NCBI GenBank assembly: GCA_004295015.1
Contig: SHNE01000017.1
Span: 62,001-126,000, forward strand
Source: Bacteroidota bacterium
GTDB lineage: Bacteria > Bacteroidota > Bacteroidia > AKYH767-A > 2013-40CM-41-45
Length of the DNA: 64,000 nucleotides
Reading direction: 5' to 3'
A model generated the notes under the pieces. The model did no database searches. It worked only from the letters and a program-made list of their open reading frames with translations, and had not been told where the DNA came from. The translations under genes and the position numbers were made by a program. Each line of letters opens with the position of its first letter. Position 1 is the first letter of the stretch. This document shows positions 34,457-43,064 of the stretch, one piece after another.

Positions 34457-35218
34457 ATGCATAGGATACTCGCCTTTATTTGTTTTTTGCTATTTGCATT
34501 GCAGGTGGATGCACAAGATTCCTTGAGGCCAACAGAAGAGGGGGTTCAAATTTTATTTCGGAATGAAGCTGAAGGAGGACTGACACTTCATTCAAATGGT
34601 TTTGGAATATCTTTTAAACGAGGCTGGCATAAGACAGGCTATAAGAAGAAAATGCTGGATATGGATTTGGTTTCGCTTCGACATCCAAAGCAGTATAAGC
34701 AACCAAATCCGTATTATCCTGATTCACGTCCATTCTTTTATGGGAAATTGAATTACGCATATATGTTGCGTGCAGGATATGGAATGCAGAATGTACTGTT
34801 CGGAAAAGGGGAGCGTAGTGGAGTTGAAGTGCGTTTCAATTATTACTTCGGCGTAAATCTGGGAATGACGAAGCCTGTGTATCTTGAAGTATTACTCGAC
34901 TCTCAGTTTGATTCCTTGTTTAAAGTCGTTGAGGTACAACAATACAATCCGGATGATCCTTTACATCAATCAGTGGAGAATATTTATGGACCCGGACCTT
35001 ATTTTAAAGGATTTGATCAAATGAAATTTCACCCGGGTGTTTATGCCAAATTTGCATTGTCATTCGAGTATTCCATGTGGCAACAAAAAGTCACCGCTTT
35101 GGAAACAGGTGTTACTTTGGATTATTTTCCTAAGGCAATTCCGATCATGGCTTATAATAAGAATGATAATTTATATGTGAATTTTTTTATCACCTTGCTT
35201 TGGGGCGCGAAGTGGTAG
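34457..35218 (+). CDS. Exported beta-strand-rich protein, function unknown
   Basis: A 253-residue protein (ATG 34457; a GTG at 34451 would add two residues). Residues 1-18 are a signal peptide (LAFICFLLFALQVDA-Q). The mature chain is rich in aromatic and alternating hydrophobic residues (YGKLNYAYMLRAGYG, FALSFEYSMW, LYVNFFITLLWGAKW), ending in a Trp. This is the appearance of an outer-membrane barrel of modest size. I do not recognise a named family. It is divergent from the OsmC-family gene. It may be transcribed with lipA, which lies 78 nt on. Confidence 0.65.
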   Translation: MHRILAFICFLLFALQVDAQDSLRPTEEGVQILFRNEAEGGLTLHSNGFGISFKRGWHKTGYKKKMLDMDLVSLRHPKQYKQPNPYYPDSRPFFYGKLNYAYMLRAGYGMQNVLFGKGERSGVEVRFNYYFGVNLGMTKPVYLEVLLDSQFDSLFKVVEVQQYNPDDPLHQSVENIYGPGPYFKGFDQMKFHPGVYAKFALSFEYSMWQQKVTALETGVTLDYFPKAIPIMAYNKNDNLYVNFFITLLWGAKW

Positions 35219-35296
35219 TTGCCATATTTACCCAATCGTTAAACCGTCCACAGAGTACGAAAAAAATTAATTTACTAACCTGCTATTTGATAAAAA

Positions 35297-36169
35297 TTGG
35301 ATCAAGCTATAGATAATTCAACAGAAAGTAAACCCCGAAAACCGGATTGGTTAAAGGTGAAACTTCCTACCGGAAAAGAATATGCGAAGGTAAGAGAGAT
35401 TGTTGGTGAGCATAAACTGCATACCATTTGTCAAAGCGGGAACTGTCCCAATATGGGAGAATGTTGGGGGGCTGGAACGGCCACTTTCATGATTCTTGGA
35501 AATGTTTGTACGCGTAGCTGTGGTTTTTGCAGTGTGGCAACAGGTAAACCCGATGCCGTTGATCCTTTTGAACCTTTGCGTGTAGCCAAGTCAGTCAAAC
35601 TTATGGGTATTAAACATTGCGTGATTACTTCGGTTGATCGGGATGATTTAAAAGATGGGGGCTCTCAAATTTGGGTTGAAACAATCAGAAAAATCCGTGA
35701 GTATTCACCGGGTACAAGCATGGAAACACTCATACCGGATTTTCAAGGGATCTGGATAAATTTGCAAAGGGTAATCGATGAGAAGCCCGAGATAATTTCG
35801 CATAATCTGGAAACTGTCAGACGACTTACGCGGCAAGTTCGCATTCAGGCTAAATATGACAGAAGCCTGGAAGCACTTAGGAGAATCAGTGATGCAGGTG
35901 TGACTGCAAAATCTGGAATTATGCTAGGTTTAGGAGAAACTAAGGAAGAAGTTATAGAATCCATGAATGATCTTCGGGCATCAAATGTGTCGGTATTGAC
36001 ATTAGGACAATACTTACAACCGACAAAAGATCATTTGCAGGTTGCAGAATTTATTCATCCGGATTTATTTGCCGAATTTAAAAGCATTGGTCTTGGATTG
36101 GGATTTCGCTATGTGGAGAGCGGTCCATTGGTAAGATCCAGCTATCATGCCGAAAAGCATCTGATTTGA
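35297..36169 (+). CDS. lipA: Lipoyl synthase (radical SAM)
   Basis: Inserts two sulfurs into the octanoyl group of lipoyl-dependent enzymes. The 290 residues show the auxiliary cluster cysteines C45, C50 and C56 ([12 protein letters not shown]), the radical SAM cluster C71-X3-C75-X2-C78 (CTRSCGFC) and the C-terminal RSSYHAEK with the auxiliary-cluster Ser. The start is TTG at 35297: no ATG precedes the CQSGNC segment in frame, and a start later than Met53 would drop the first cysteines. LipB is not in view. Length is typical. Confidence 0.93.
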   Translation: MDQAIDNSTESKPRKPDWLKVKLPTGKEYAKVREIVGEHKLHTICQSGNCPNMGECWGAGTATFMILGNVCTRSCGFCSVATGKPDAVDPFEPLRVAKSVKLMGIKHCVITSVDRDDLKDGGSQIWVETIRKIREYSPGTSMETLIPDFQGIWINLQRVIDEKPEIISHNLETVRRLTRQVRIQAKYDRSLEALRRISDAGVTAKSGIMLGLGETKEEVIESMNDLRASNVSVLTLGQYLQPTKDHLQVAEFIHPDLFAEFKSIGLGLGFRYVESGPLVRSSYHAEKHLI

Positions 36170-36264
36170 TGAAGAGTGGTATGATTGATTTGACTGTTTT
36201 GAATAATACGATGCTCCTGAGTTTTCAATCTGAAAATATTATTAATTCCAATTTTTAATTTACT

Positions 36265-37263
36265 ATGGCTAAAATACGTGTTGCAATTAATGGATTCGGA
36301 CGAATCGGTCGTATGACGACCAGGGTATTGCTAAGAAATACGAATGTAGAGCTCGTTGCAATAAACGATTTGACAGACAATAAAACTTTAGCACATCTTT
36401 TTAAGTACGATTCAATTCACGGACGATATAAAGGAATTGTAGAATCAAGTGAAAGCAGTTTAATTATTGATGGAGTATCAATAAAAAGTTTTACAGAGAA
36501 AGATCCTGCAAAACTTCCATGGAAGGCATTGAAGATTGATGTTGTGTTAGAGTGTACCGGAAAATTCACTGATCTTGCCGGTGCCCGTCTGCATCAATTG
36601 GCAGGAGCATCAAAGGTTGTGCTTTCGGCTCCTGCAAAAGGAGACGAAGACGTGAAGACGATTGTGCTGGGTGTGAATGATGCTGAGCTGAAACCGGAAG
36701 ACACTGTGGTTTCAAATGCATCCTGTACTACGAATAATGCTGCACCCATGTTAAAGCTCCTCGATGATAAGTGGGGAATTGAAAAAGCCTTTGTAACTAC
36801 CGTTCATTCTTATACCGGGGACCAGAATATTCATGATGCACCACATAAAGATTTACGAAGAGCCCGTGCCGCCGCAGTCTCTATAATTCCAACAACTACC
36901 GGAGCAGCTAAAGCTCTTGGCGAAGTCTTACCCCATTTGCATGGGAAACTGGGCGGAGCCGGGATACGGGTTCCTTCACCTGACGGATCACTCACCGACA
37001 TCACATGTGTACTTCAGAATGAAGCCACCGTAGAAGAAATCAATCAGGCCTTTAAACAAGCTGCTGAGACATCAATGAAAGGGATTCTGGAATACACGGA
37101 AGATCCGATTGTGTCTGTTGATATAATCGGGAATCCGGCATCCTGCATTTTCGATTCTGAACTAACTTCAGTACTAGGAAAGATGGTTAAAATTGTTGGT
37201 TGGTATGATAATGAAATGGGCTATAGCAATCGATTGGCAGAATTGGTTGTGAAGATGTCTTGA
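36265..37263 (+). CDS. gap: Glyceraldehyde-3-phosphate dehydrogenase, type I
   Basis: NAD-dependent step of glycolysis. The 332 residues have the Rossmann motif NGFGRIGR at about 9-16 and the active-site SNASCTTNN with catalytic Cys154 (about 150-158), and a further His in TTVHSYTGDQ. The length is family standard. The gene ends at 37263 and is followed by a 397-nt stretch without an ORF. It could be transcribed separately from lipA (95 nt upstream). Confidence 0.95.
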   Translation: MAKIRVAINGFGRIGRMTTRVLLRNTNVELVAINDLTDNKTLAHLFKYDSIHGRYKGIVESSESSLIIDGVSIKSFTEKDPAKLPWKALKIDVVLECTGKFTDLAGARLHQLAGASKVVLSAPAKGDEDVKTIVLGVNDAELKPEDTVVSNASCTTNNAAPMLKLLDDKWGIEKAFVTTVHSYTGDQNIHDAPHKDLRRARAAAVSIIPTTTGAAKALGEVLPHLHGKLGGAGIRVPSPDGSLTDITCVLQNEATVEEINQAFKQAAETSMKGILEYTEDPIVSVDIIGNPASCIFDSELTSVLGKMVKIVGWYDNEMGYSNRLAELVVKMS

Positions 37264-37660
37264 TTTTTTGACTGACAATTAGTCAAAGTCTCGAATTTTT
37301 TTTAATTAGGCTTTAAAATGAGCCATTTAACGCTTTTTTTTTAGCCTGACCTTATTTTTTGAGATTCAATTGACATGTAGAAAATTTGTTTACCTTCAGT
37401 ATATTAATGGCAGAATTTCAATAAAAAGACCGATTTTAAACTTTTTAAATAATTAACTTCTCTTAACGAATAATATTCCACCAATTATCGTTTCTTTGGA
37501 CAGCAATTGAAATAATGAATTTGTGTAAAATTTAGTTTATTTCAATTAATTCATGAGTGGTGCTTTGATTGGTACAATAATTGTTTCTTCATTCTAAAAA
37601 CATTTAGGGTTCTTTTCTTGTTCCCAATACAGATTTAATCTAATACATATCTTTTTAGTT
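37264..37660. other. 397-nt stretch without a protein gene, with interleaved inverted repeats
   Basis: AT-rich and without an ORF I can support. At 37505-37515 and 37537-37547 the sequences AATTGAAATAA and TTATTTCAATT pair perfectly (11 bp). A second pair, ATGAATT (37515-37521) and AATTCAT (37548-37554), is interleaved with the first. A weak terminator-like pair TTTGACT/AGTCAAA is at 37267-37287, with a T-rich stretch after it. This may be a leader or a small RNA gene for the 55-residue protein; nothing else is recognisable. Confidence 0.4.
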
Positions 37661-37828
37661 ATGGTACGTCGCCCGAAAAAGAAGGCAAAAATTGTAAAAG
37701 AACCCGTTCGCGATTCAGCTACACGAATTAAAGTCCAGTTGGATCATAAAACTTTGATGGTTGTTCACAGCATGGCGGCTTTTAAAATGTGGAAAAAAAG
37801 GTATCCATTAGCTAAAGTGATCGATTAA
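37661..37828 (+). CDS. Small basic protein, 55 residues, function unknown
   Basis: Read directly from the sequence: 55 codons starting MVRRPKKKAKIVKEPVRD and ending KRYPLAKVID. It is strongly basic at the N terminus and has a segment IKVQLDHKTLMVVHSMAAF that could form an amphipathic helix. No SD sequence or signal peptide is seen. It has a terminator after it (37866-37894), which supports it as a real gene. The product could bind RNA or DNA, but I do not recognise a family. It lies just before the tRNA/tuf operon. Confidence 0.6.
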   Translation: MVRRPKKKAKIVKEPVRDSATRIKVQLDHKTLMVVHSMAAFKMWKKRYPLAKVID

Positions 37829-37865
37829 GTTGATTTTTAGGCTAAATTCAAACATTATTTATAAG

Positions 37866-37894
37866 AAGCCCTTTATTTTAGAGGGCTTTTTTTT
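37866..37894 (+). terminator. Rho-independent terminator after the small basic protein gene
   Basis: AAGCCCT / AGGGCTT with a 9-nt loop and then a T run. Confidence 0.8.
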
Positions 37895-37929
37895 ATGTGA
37901 ATTGCTGAAAAATTTATTTTTTCAAATAA

Positions 37930-37960
37930 TTGTCAATTTGAAATCGCTTTTCTACATTTG
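37930..37960 (+). promoter_or_regulatory. Promoter of the tRNA-tuf operon
   Basis: TTG (37930-37932), 20 nt, TACATTTG (37953-37960): an exact Bacteroidota promoter, 48 nt before the first tRNA gene. It should drive the four tRNAs and probably tuf. Confidence 0.65.
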
Positions 37961-38008
37961 CAATCCCTTTTTTGAGGGTAGTGCGTTCGTTGAAATTCGA
38001 ACAAAAAA

Positions 38009-38082
38009 GCCGATGTAGCTCAGTTGGCCAGAGCTACTGATTTGTAATCAGTGGGTCGGGGGTTCGAATCCCTCCATCGGCT
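38009..38082 (+). tRNA. tRNA-Thr (anticodon TGT)
   Basis: Acceptor arms GCCGATG and CATCGGC pair perfectly. The anticodon stem ACTGA/TCAGT surrounds the loop TTTGTAA with anticodon TGT (38043-38045). TTCGAAT T-loop present. No CCA is encoded. First gene of the thrU-tyrU-glyT-thrT-tuf order. Confidence 0.95.
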
Positions 38083-38114
38083 CAAGTTCGTGATAAAATA
38101 GTTGATATCGGGAA

Positions 38115-38195
38115 GGGGAGATACCAGAGTGGCCAAATGGGACGGACTGTAAATCCGTTGCGAAAGCTTCGAAGGTTCGAATCCTTCTCTCCCCA
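38115..38195 (+). tRNA. tRNA-Tyr (anticodon GTA)
   Basis: Class II tRNA with a long variable arm. Acceptor GGGGAGA / TCTCCCC, anticodon stem ACGGA/TCCGT and anticodon GTA at 38149-38151. Discriminator A is the tyrosine identity base. No CCA is encoded. Confidence 0.95.
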
Positions 38196-38276
38196 CTCAA
38201 AATGTTTTGAATATTGTCTTTTTGCTATATAAATTCTTAGAATTTCTAGAAACAAAATCGATATAAAAGACCAAAA

Positions 38277-38349
38277 GCGGAAGTAGCTCATTTGGTAGAG
38301 CATCAGCCTTCCAAGCTGAGGGTGGCCGGTTCGAGCCCGGTCTTCCGCT
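38277..38349 (+). tRNA. tRNA-Gly (anticodon TCC)
   Basis: Acceptor GCGGAAG / CTTCCGC, anticodon stem TCAGC/GCTGA, anticodon TCC at 38310-38312, T-loop TTCGAGC. No CCA is encoded. Confidence 0.95.
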
Positions 38350-38416
38350 CTGTTGAATACCGTTCATTGAAAAAAGAATTGATCATTCATTTATCTCCTA
38401 TTATCACGAACTTTTG

Positions 38417-38489
38417 GCCAATGTAGCTCAGTCGGTAGAGCACATCCATGGTAAGGATGAGGTCACCAGTTCGATCCTGGTCATTGGCT
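38417..38489 (+). tRNA. tRNA-Thr (anticodon GGT)
   Basis: Acceptor GCCAATG / CATTGGC, anticodon stem CATCC/GGATG, anticodon GGT at 38450-38452. No CCA is encoded. The 3' end sequence (tggtcattggct) recurs in the degraded copy that follows. Confidence 0.95.
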
Positions 38490-38638
38490 CATCAGGCAGA
38501 GCAAACCGAACAGATGGATAGATTGCCATGAAACTATGGTTATCCACTCTTCAGTCTGGGATTGGTCGAATAAAAAGAATCAGGTTAATCAACCGGATTT
38601 CTTGATCAGTGAGCATTTGCAAACTGATAAATGAATTA

Positions 38639-38712
38639 GCGAATGTTGCTCTTTGGTAAGAGCGTTTCCGTGAGTAACGGATAGGCAACCGGTTCGATTC
38701 CGGTCATTGGCT
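38639..38712 (+). pseudogene. Decayed tRNA-Thr-like gene (AGT in the anticodon position)
   Basis: A 74-nt sequence folds as a tRNA with a G-G mismatch in the acceptor arm (GCGAATG / CATTGGC), an intact D stem (GCTC/GAGC) and a perfect T arm. The anticodon stem has a T-T mismatch at its first pair, and there are two bases instead of one between the D and anticodon stems. The loop reads TGAGTAA: position 33, normally T, is G, and the anticodon would be AGT, which is unusual in bacteria. The 3' half matches tRNA-Thr(GGT), so it is most likely a duplicated and degraded copy. Confidence 0.6.
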
Positions 38713-38815
38713 CAAGCGGAAAACAGAATTCAGAGCTTCCCTCTTTCTGTCACCGTTATATTGTAACAAACATATTATTAAAACTGAATAATTAACATTA
38801 AATAAAACCATTGCC

Positions 38816-40003
38816 ATGGCAAAAGAAAAATTTGACCGTTCCAAACCACACGTAAATATTGGAACGATTGGTCACGTAGACCACGGTAAAACGACCCTCA
38901 CTGCAGCTATTACTACGGTATTGGCTGGTCAGGGGTTTGCTGAATTACGCTCTTTCGATTCAATCGATAACGCTCCTGAAGAAAAGGAGCGCGGTATTAC
39001 TATTAACACTTCTCACGTTGAGTATATGACGGCTAACCGTCACTATGCACACGTTGACTGTCCGGGACACGCTGACTATGTGAAAAACATGGTTACAGGA
39101 GCTGCTCAGATGGACGGAGCTATTCTTGTGGTTGCTGCTACTGACGGACCAATGCCTCAGACGCGTGAGCACATTCTTCTTGCTCGTCAGGTAGGAGTTC
39201 CTAAGATCGTTGTATTCATGAACAAAGTGGACATGGTAGACGATGCTGAACTTCTTGATCTTGTTGAGATGGAAATTCGTGAACTTTTAAGCTTCTATGA
39301 ATTTGACGGAGACAAGACTCCAATCATTCGTGGATCTGCTTTAGGTGGACTGAATGCTGACCCTAAGTGGGTTGGTTCTATCACTCAATTGATGGAGGCT
39401 GTTGATACTTATATTCCAATTCCTCCGCGTGAAGTTGACAAGCCATTCCTTATGCCTGTTGAGGACGTATTCTCTATCACCGGCCGTGGTACTGTTGCTA
39501 CAGGTCGTATTGAGCGTGGTGTTATCAATTCAGGAGAAGAAGTTGAGATCATCGGTATGCAGGAGAAGTCCTTAAAATCTGTTGTTACAGGTGTTGAGAT
39601 GTTCCGCAAAATCCTTGATCGTGGTGAAGCAGGAGATAACGTAGGATTACTCCTTCGTGGTATTGAGAAAACTGATATCCGTCGTGGTATGGTTGTAGCT
39701 AAGCCGGGTTCTATTACTCCGCATACTCAGTTCAAAGCTGAGATTTATGTGTTGAAGAAAGAAGAAGGCGGACGTCACACTCCATTCCATAATAAATACC
39801 GTCCTCAGTTCTATTTACGTACTACTGATGTGACAGGAGAAATTTCACTTCCTGAAGGACGCGAAATGGTAATGCCTGGTGACAACGTAAGTATCACTGT
39901 AGAATTGATTCAGCCGGTGGCTATGGACAAAGGACTTCGCTTCGCGATTCGTGAAGGTGGACGTACTGTTGGTGCCGGTCAGGTTACCGAGATTATTAAG
40001 TAA
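38816..40003 (+). CDS. tuf: Translation elongation factor EF-Tu
   Basis: Carries aminoacyl-tRNA to the ribosome. The 395 residues have P-loop GHVDHGKT at about 19-26, DCPGH (about 81-85), NKVD (about 136-139) and the C-terminal [12 protein letters not shown]. Normal length. It lies after the tRNA genes, in the same order as E. coli tufB, and is followed by tRNA-Trp and secE. The leader between the degraded tRNA and the ATG is 103 nt. Confidence 0.98.
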   Translation: MAKEKFDRSKPHVNIGTIGHVDHGKTTLTAAITTVLAGQGFAELRSFDSIDNAPEEKERGITINTSHVEYMTANRHYAHVDCPGHADYVKNMVTGAAQMDGAILVVAATDGPMPQTREHILLARQVGVPKIVVFMNKVDMVDDAELLDLVEMEIRELLSFYEFDGDKTPIIRGSALGGLNADPKWVGSITQLMEAVDTYIPIPPREVDKPFLMPVEDVFSITGRGTVATGRIERGVINSGEEVEIIGMQEKSLKSVVTGVEMFRKILDRGEAGDNVGLLLRGIEKTDIRRGMVVAKPGSITPHTQFKAEIYVLKKEEGGRHTPFHNKYRPQFYLRTTDVTGEISLPEGREMVMPGDNVSITVELIQPVAMDKGLRFAIREGGRTVGAGQVTEIIK

Positions 40004-40022
40004 TCCAATTGAACTCGAGGCG

Positions 40023-40052
40023 ACAGCAGGCGGTGTAAGCACGGTCTGCTGT
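40023..40052 (+). promoter_or_regulatory. Hairpin between tuf and tRNA-Trp
   Basis: ACAGCAG (40023-40029) and CTGCTGT (40046-40052) pair. No long T run follows, so it is a weak terminator at best, or a processing site before tRNA-Trp. Confidence 0.3.
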
Positions 40053-40145
40053 TTCCTGTCAATAAACGGTTAGGCTTTCCTGAGAATTATTCGGATCCAG
40101 ACTCAATGTCGGAATCAGTTTTCTCACAAAGCTTAATCAGGGTTT

Positions 40146-40221
40146 ACGGGTGTAGCTCAATTGGTAGAGTAGCGGTCTCCAAAACCGTTGGCTGGGAGTT
40201 CGAGTCTCTCCACCCGTGCCA
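40146..40221 (+). tRNA. tRNA-Trp (anticodon CCA)
   Basis: Acceptor ACGGGTG / CACCCGT, anticodon stem GCGGT/ACCGT with one G-T pair, anticodon CCA at 40179-40181. Discriminator G and a CCA end encoded at 40219-40221, the only one of the six tRNA-like genes here with an encoded CCA. Confidence 0.95.
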
Positions 40222-40302
40222 GATCAGATATGTTAGAATTATCCGTCTTAATGTCATCAGGAATAATTTCAACAGAAAGAAAATTCATAACGAACAACCA
40301 AC

Positions 40303-40497
40303 ATGAGCAAAATCAGCGCTTACATCAAAGAAAGTTACACCGAACTGGTTCATAAGGTAAGTTGGCCTACGTGGGAGGAATTGCAGAGTAGTGTCATCGT
40401 AGTGATGGTCGCTACTGTCATTATTACGTTAATGATCTTCGTGATGGATTTTGGATTCAATTCTATCATGAACATCTTCTATAAAATGATTGCATAA
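40303..40497 (+). CDS. secE: Preprotein translocase subunit SecE
   Basis: Essential small subunit of SecYEG. The 64 residues contain the conserved ELVHKVSWPTWEEL amphipathic region before one membrane helix (VIVVMVATVIITLMIFVMDF). It is a short, single-helix form, normal outside the gammaproteobacteria. It is 11 nt upstream of nusG. Confidence 0.95.
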   Translation: MSKISAYIKESYTELVHKVSWPTWEELQSSVIVVMVATVIITLMIFVMDFGFNSIMNIFYKMIA

Positions 40498-40508
40498 GGT
40501 TTATTGTC

Positions 40509-41072
40509 ATGGCTGAAGCGCAACAACCTAAAGAACTTATCAGAAAATGGTACGTGGTACGTGCCATTAGTGGTAAGGAGAAAAAGGTTAAGCAATATAT
40601 TGAGTACGAAGTAAACCGTTTGAAGTTGACGGACTATGTTACTCAGGTACTTATTCCTACGGAGAAGTTTTATCAGATCCGCAATGGGAAGAAAGTAAGC
40701 AAGGAAAGAAATATTCTTCCCGGCTACGTACTTATTGAGGCAGCATTAACAGGGGAGATACCACATATCATTGAGGGAGTAACCGGAGTTATCTCTTTCT
40801 TGGGTGCAAAAGGTGAACCTCCGGCTCCACTAAGACCATCCGAGGTGAGTAGAATTCTCGGTAAAATGGATGAGCTGGCCGATAGTGAAGCAGTGATGAA
40901 TGTACCATATGTGGTTGGAGAAACGGTAAAAGTTATCGATGGACCTTTCAATAGTTTCAGTGGAGTAATCGAAGAGATTAATGAAGAGAAGAAAAAATTA
41001 AAAGTGATGGTAAAGATCTTCGGACGGAAAACACCGCTGGAGTTAAATTATATGCAAGTAGAGAAGGAGTAA
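40509..41072 (+). CDS. nusG: Transcription termination/antitermination protein NusG
   Basis: Couples RNA polymerase with the ribosome and with Rho. The 187 residues contain the NGN domain starting KWYVVRAISGKEKKVKQYI and a C-terminal KOW domain (VIDGPFNSFSGVIEEI). Normal length. Placed between secE and rplK as in most bacteria. Confidence 0.97.
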   Translation: MAEAQQPKELIRKWYVVRAISGKEKKVKQYIEYEVNRLKLTDYVTQVLIPTEKFYQIRNGKKVSKERNILPGYVLIEAALTGEIPHIIEGVTGVISFLGAKGEPPAPLRPSEVSRILGKMDELADSEAVMNVPYVVGETVKVIDGPFNSFSGVIEEINEEKKKLKVMVKIFGRKTPLELNYMQVEKE

Positions 41073-41167
41073 ATAAACCTTAACCGGATACAGTCAGAAA
41101 CAAAACGCATAGATAGCTTCCACTAAAATCGTTCAGTTGCAGACTTAATCCCGAATAAATTAAAATC

Positions 41168-41605
41168 ATGGCTAAAGAGATAGGAACATACATCAAATTA
41201 CAGGTCAAAGGAGGAGCAGCTAATCCTGCACCGCCAATCGGACCGGCACTCGGTGCAAAGGGTGTAAACATCATGGAGTTCTGCAAGCAGTTCAACGCTC
41301 GTACGCAGGATCAACCCGGTAAAGTGTTACCGGTAATTATCACCGTATATGTCGATAAGTCTTTTGACTTCGTCATCAAAACACCTCCTGCAGCTGTTCA
41401 GTTATTGGAGCTCTCTAAGTTAAAGAGTGGATCCAAGGAGCCTAACCGTAATAAGGTAGGCAGTGTGAGTTGGGATCAGGTTAAAACCATTGCGGAAATA
41501 AAAATGCCTGATCTGAACTGTTTCACTATTGAATCAGCAATGAGCATGGTAGCAGGAACTGCACGCAGCATGGGAATTACTGTCGATGGCCAAAAGCCAT
41601 TCTAA
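41168..41605 (+). CDS. rplK: 50S ribosomal protein L11
   Basis: Binds the GTPase-associated centre of 23S rRNA. The 145 residues have the N-terminal proline-rich [12 protein letters not shown] segment and the C-terminal RNA-binding domain ending SMGITVDG. It is 95 nt after nusG. Confidence 0.97.
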   Translation: MAKEIGTYIKLQVKGGAANPAPPIGPALGAKGVNIMEFCKQFNARTQDQPGKVLPVIITVYVDKSFDFVIKTPPAAVQLLELSKLKSGSKEPNRNKVGSVSWDQVKTIAEIKMPDLNCFTIESAMSMVAGTARSMGITVDGQKPF

Positions 41606-41707
41606 GCAGGTCGAGTAAGGAATACGATTTTCATTAAATATATTATTGATAACAAGAAGGAGGGCGAGATCCTATCAACCCCGATCGAACTTCAAAATTT
41701 TAATTCA

Positions 41708-42400
41708 ATGGCTAAGATCAGTAAAAAGAGAAAGCAGATTCTTTCGAAAGTTGATCAGAGTAAGACTTACAATTTGGCTGAAGCCTCTAAGATTGTAAAG
41801 GATATTACTACTACAAAATTTGATTCATCTGTTGATCTGAGTATCCGTTTGGGTGTTGATCCACGGAAAGCAAACCAAATGGTTCGTGGTGTCGTGACGC
41901 TTCCGCATGGCACAGGAAAAGTTAAAAAAGTACTTGTACTCTGTACACCTGACAAAGAAGCTGAGGCTAGAGAAGCCGGAGCTGATTATGTTGGATTGGA
42001 TGAGTATATCACGAAAATTGAACAAGGCTGGACAGACATCGATGTGGTGATCACCATGCCAAGCGTAATGGGAAAAGTGGGTAAACTTGGTAAAGTTCTC
42101 GGTCCACGTAACCTCATGCCTAATCCGAAAACAGGAACTGTTACGACTGATATCGGAAAAGCTGTGAATGAAGTGAAGGCGGGTAAAATAGACTTTAAAG
42201 TTGACAAGCAGGGAAGTATCCATGCTTCCATCGGAAAGGTTTCTTTTGACGCTAAAAAGATCGAGGAAAATGCTAATGAATTGCTAAATACAATTATCAA
42301 GTTGAAGCCTTCATCTGCCAAGGGAACGTATATGAAAAGCGTGTACTTATCATCAACGATGAGTCCATCTGTTCAGATCGATACCAAAACATTATCGTAA
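41708..42400 (+). CDS. rplA: 50S ribosomal protein L1
   Basis: Builds the L1 stalk and usually represses its own operon. The 230 residues include the signature [10 protein letters not shown] (about 135-144). The 102 nt before the ATG could hold its mRNA target, but I cannot prove a consensus site. It is followed by rplJ after 40 nt. Confidence 0.97.
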   Translation: MAKISKKRKQILSKVDQSKTYNLAEASKIVKDITTTKFDSSVDLSIRLGVDPRKANQMVRGVVTLPHGTGKVKKVLVLCTPDKEAEAREAGADYVGLDEYITKIEQGWTDIDVVITMPSVMGKVGKLGKVLGPRNLMPNPKTGTVTTDIGKAVNEVKAGKIDFKVDKQGSIHASIGKVSFDAKKIEENANELLNTIIKLKPSSAKGTYMKSVYLSSTMSPSVQIDTKTLS

Positions 42401-42440
42401 TCAGGGATCTTATCCTGTTAAATCCTAAAATTATTAAAAC

Positions 42441-42965
42441 ATGAAAAGAGAAGAAAAGGACGTGATCATTGGTGAGATTACGGAACTCCTCGATAAATAT
42501 CCGACTATTTATGTCACCGATACATCGTCGATGTCAGCTGCGAAAACTAACCAGCTGAGAAGACTTTGTTTCAACAAAGGTGTCAAAATGCTCGTAGCCA
42601 AAAACACGCTTATCCAGAAAGCGATGGAAAAGAAAGATGCCGAAGGGTATCAGGAACTTTTCTCTTCTCTCAAAGGAACAAGTGCATTATTGTTCAGTGA
42701 AGTTGGTAACGTACCTGCAAGACTGATAAAAGATTTCCGTAAAGCGACTGACCGTCCACAGCTCAAAGGAGCCTGGATAGATACAGCCGTGTTTCTCGGA
42801 GACAGTCAGCTGGAGACGTTGACTCTCCTGAAATCAAGAAATGAACTCATTGGTGATATCATTGCATTGTTACAATCACCTGCGAAGAATGTTATTTCTG
42901 CTCTTAGTAGTAGCGGAGGTAAGCTTGCGGGAATTGTAAAGACATTGTCTGAACGCCCTGAGTAA
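42441..42965 (+). CDS. rplJ: 50S ribosomal protein L10
   Basis: Anchors L7/L12 dimers. The 174 residues have the conserved N-terminal RNA-binding domain and a C-terminal helix. The spacer after rplA is only 40 nt, so the long L10 leader known in E. coli has no room here. Confidence 0.96.
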   Translation: MKREEKDVIIGEITELLDKYPTIYVTDTSSMSAAKTNQLRRLCFNKGVKMLVAKNTLIQKAMEKKDAEGYQELFSSLKGTSALLFSEVGNVPARLIKDFRKATDRPQLKGAWIDTAVFLGDSQLETLTLLKSRNELIGDIIALLQSPAKNVISALSSSGGKLAGIVKTLSERPE

Positions 42966-43064
42966 ATGACCCCTGTGTGAGCAGGAATTGAATAGAATGC
43001 TTCCAGTGCCCAATATAAATTACATTATTAAACTGAAATCCTTAACAATCAAAACCCTATAACA

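Noticed and set aside
37830-38018. 62-residue plus-strand ORF before the first tRNA
   Set aside because: It overlaps a terminator, the tRNA promoter and the first bases of tRNA-Thr; no protein features.
40106-40306. 66-residue plus-strand ORF over tRNA-Trp
   Set aside because: It is a translation of the tRNA gene and its flanks.
41606-41707. Possible L1 binding site in the rplK-rplA gap
   Set aside because: AGGA/TCCT can pair around GGGCGAGA, but the pairing is only 4 bp and I could not match it to a known L1 site.
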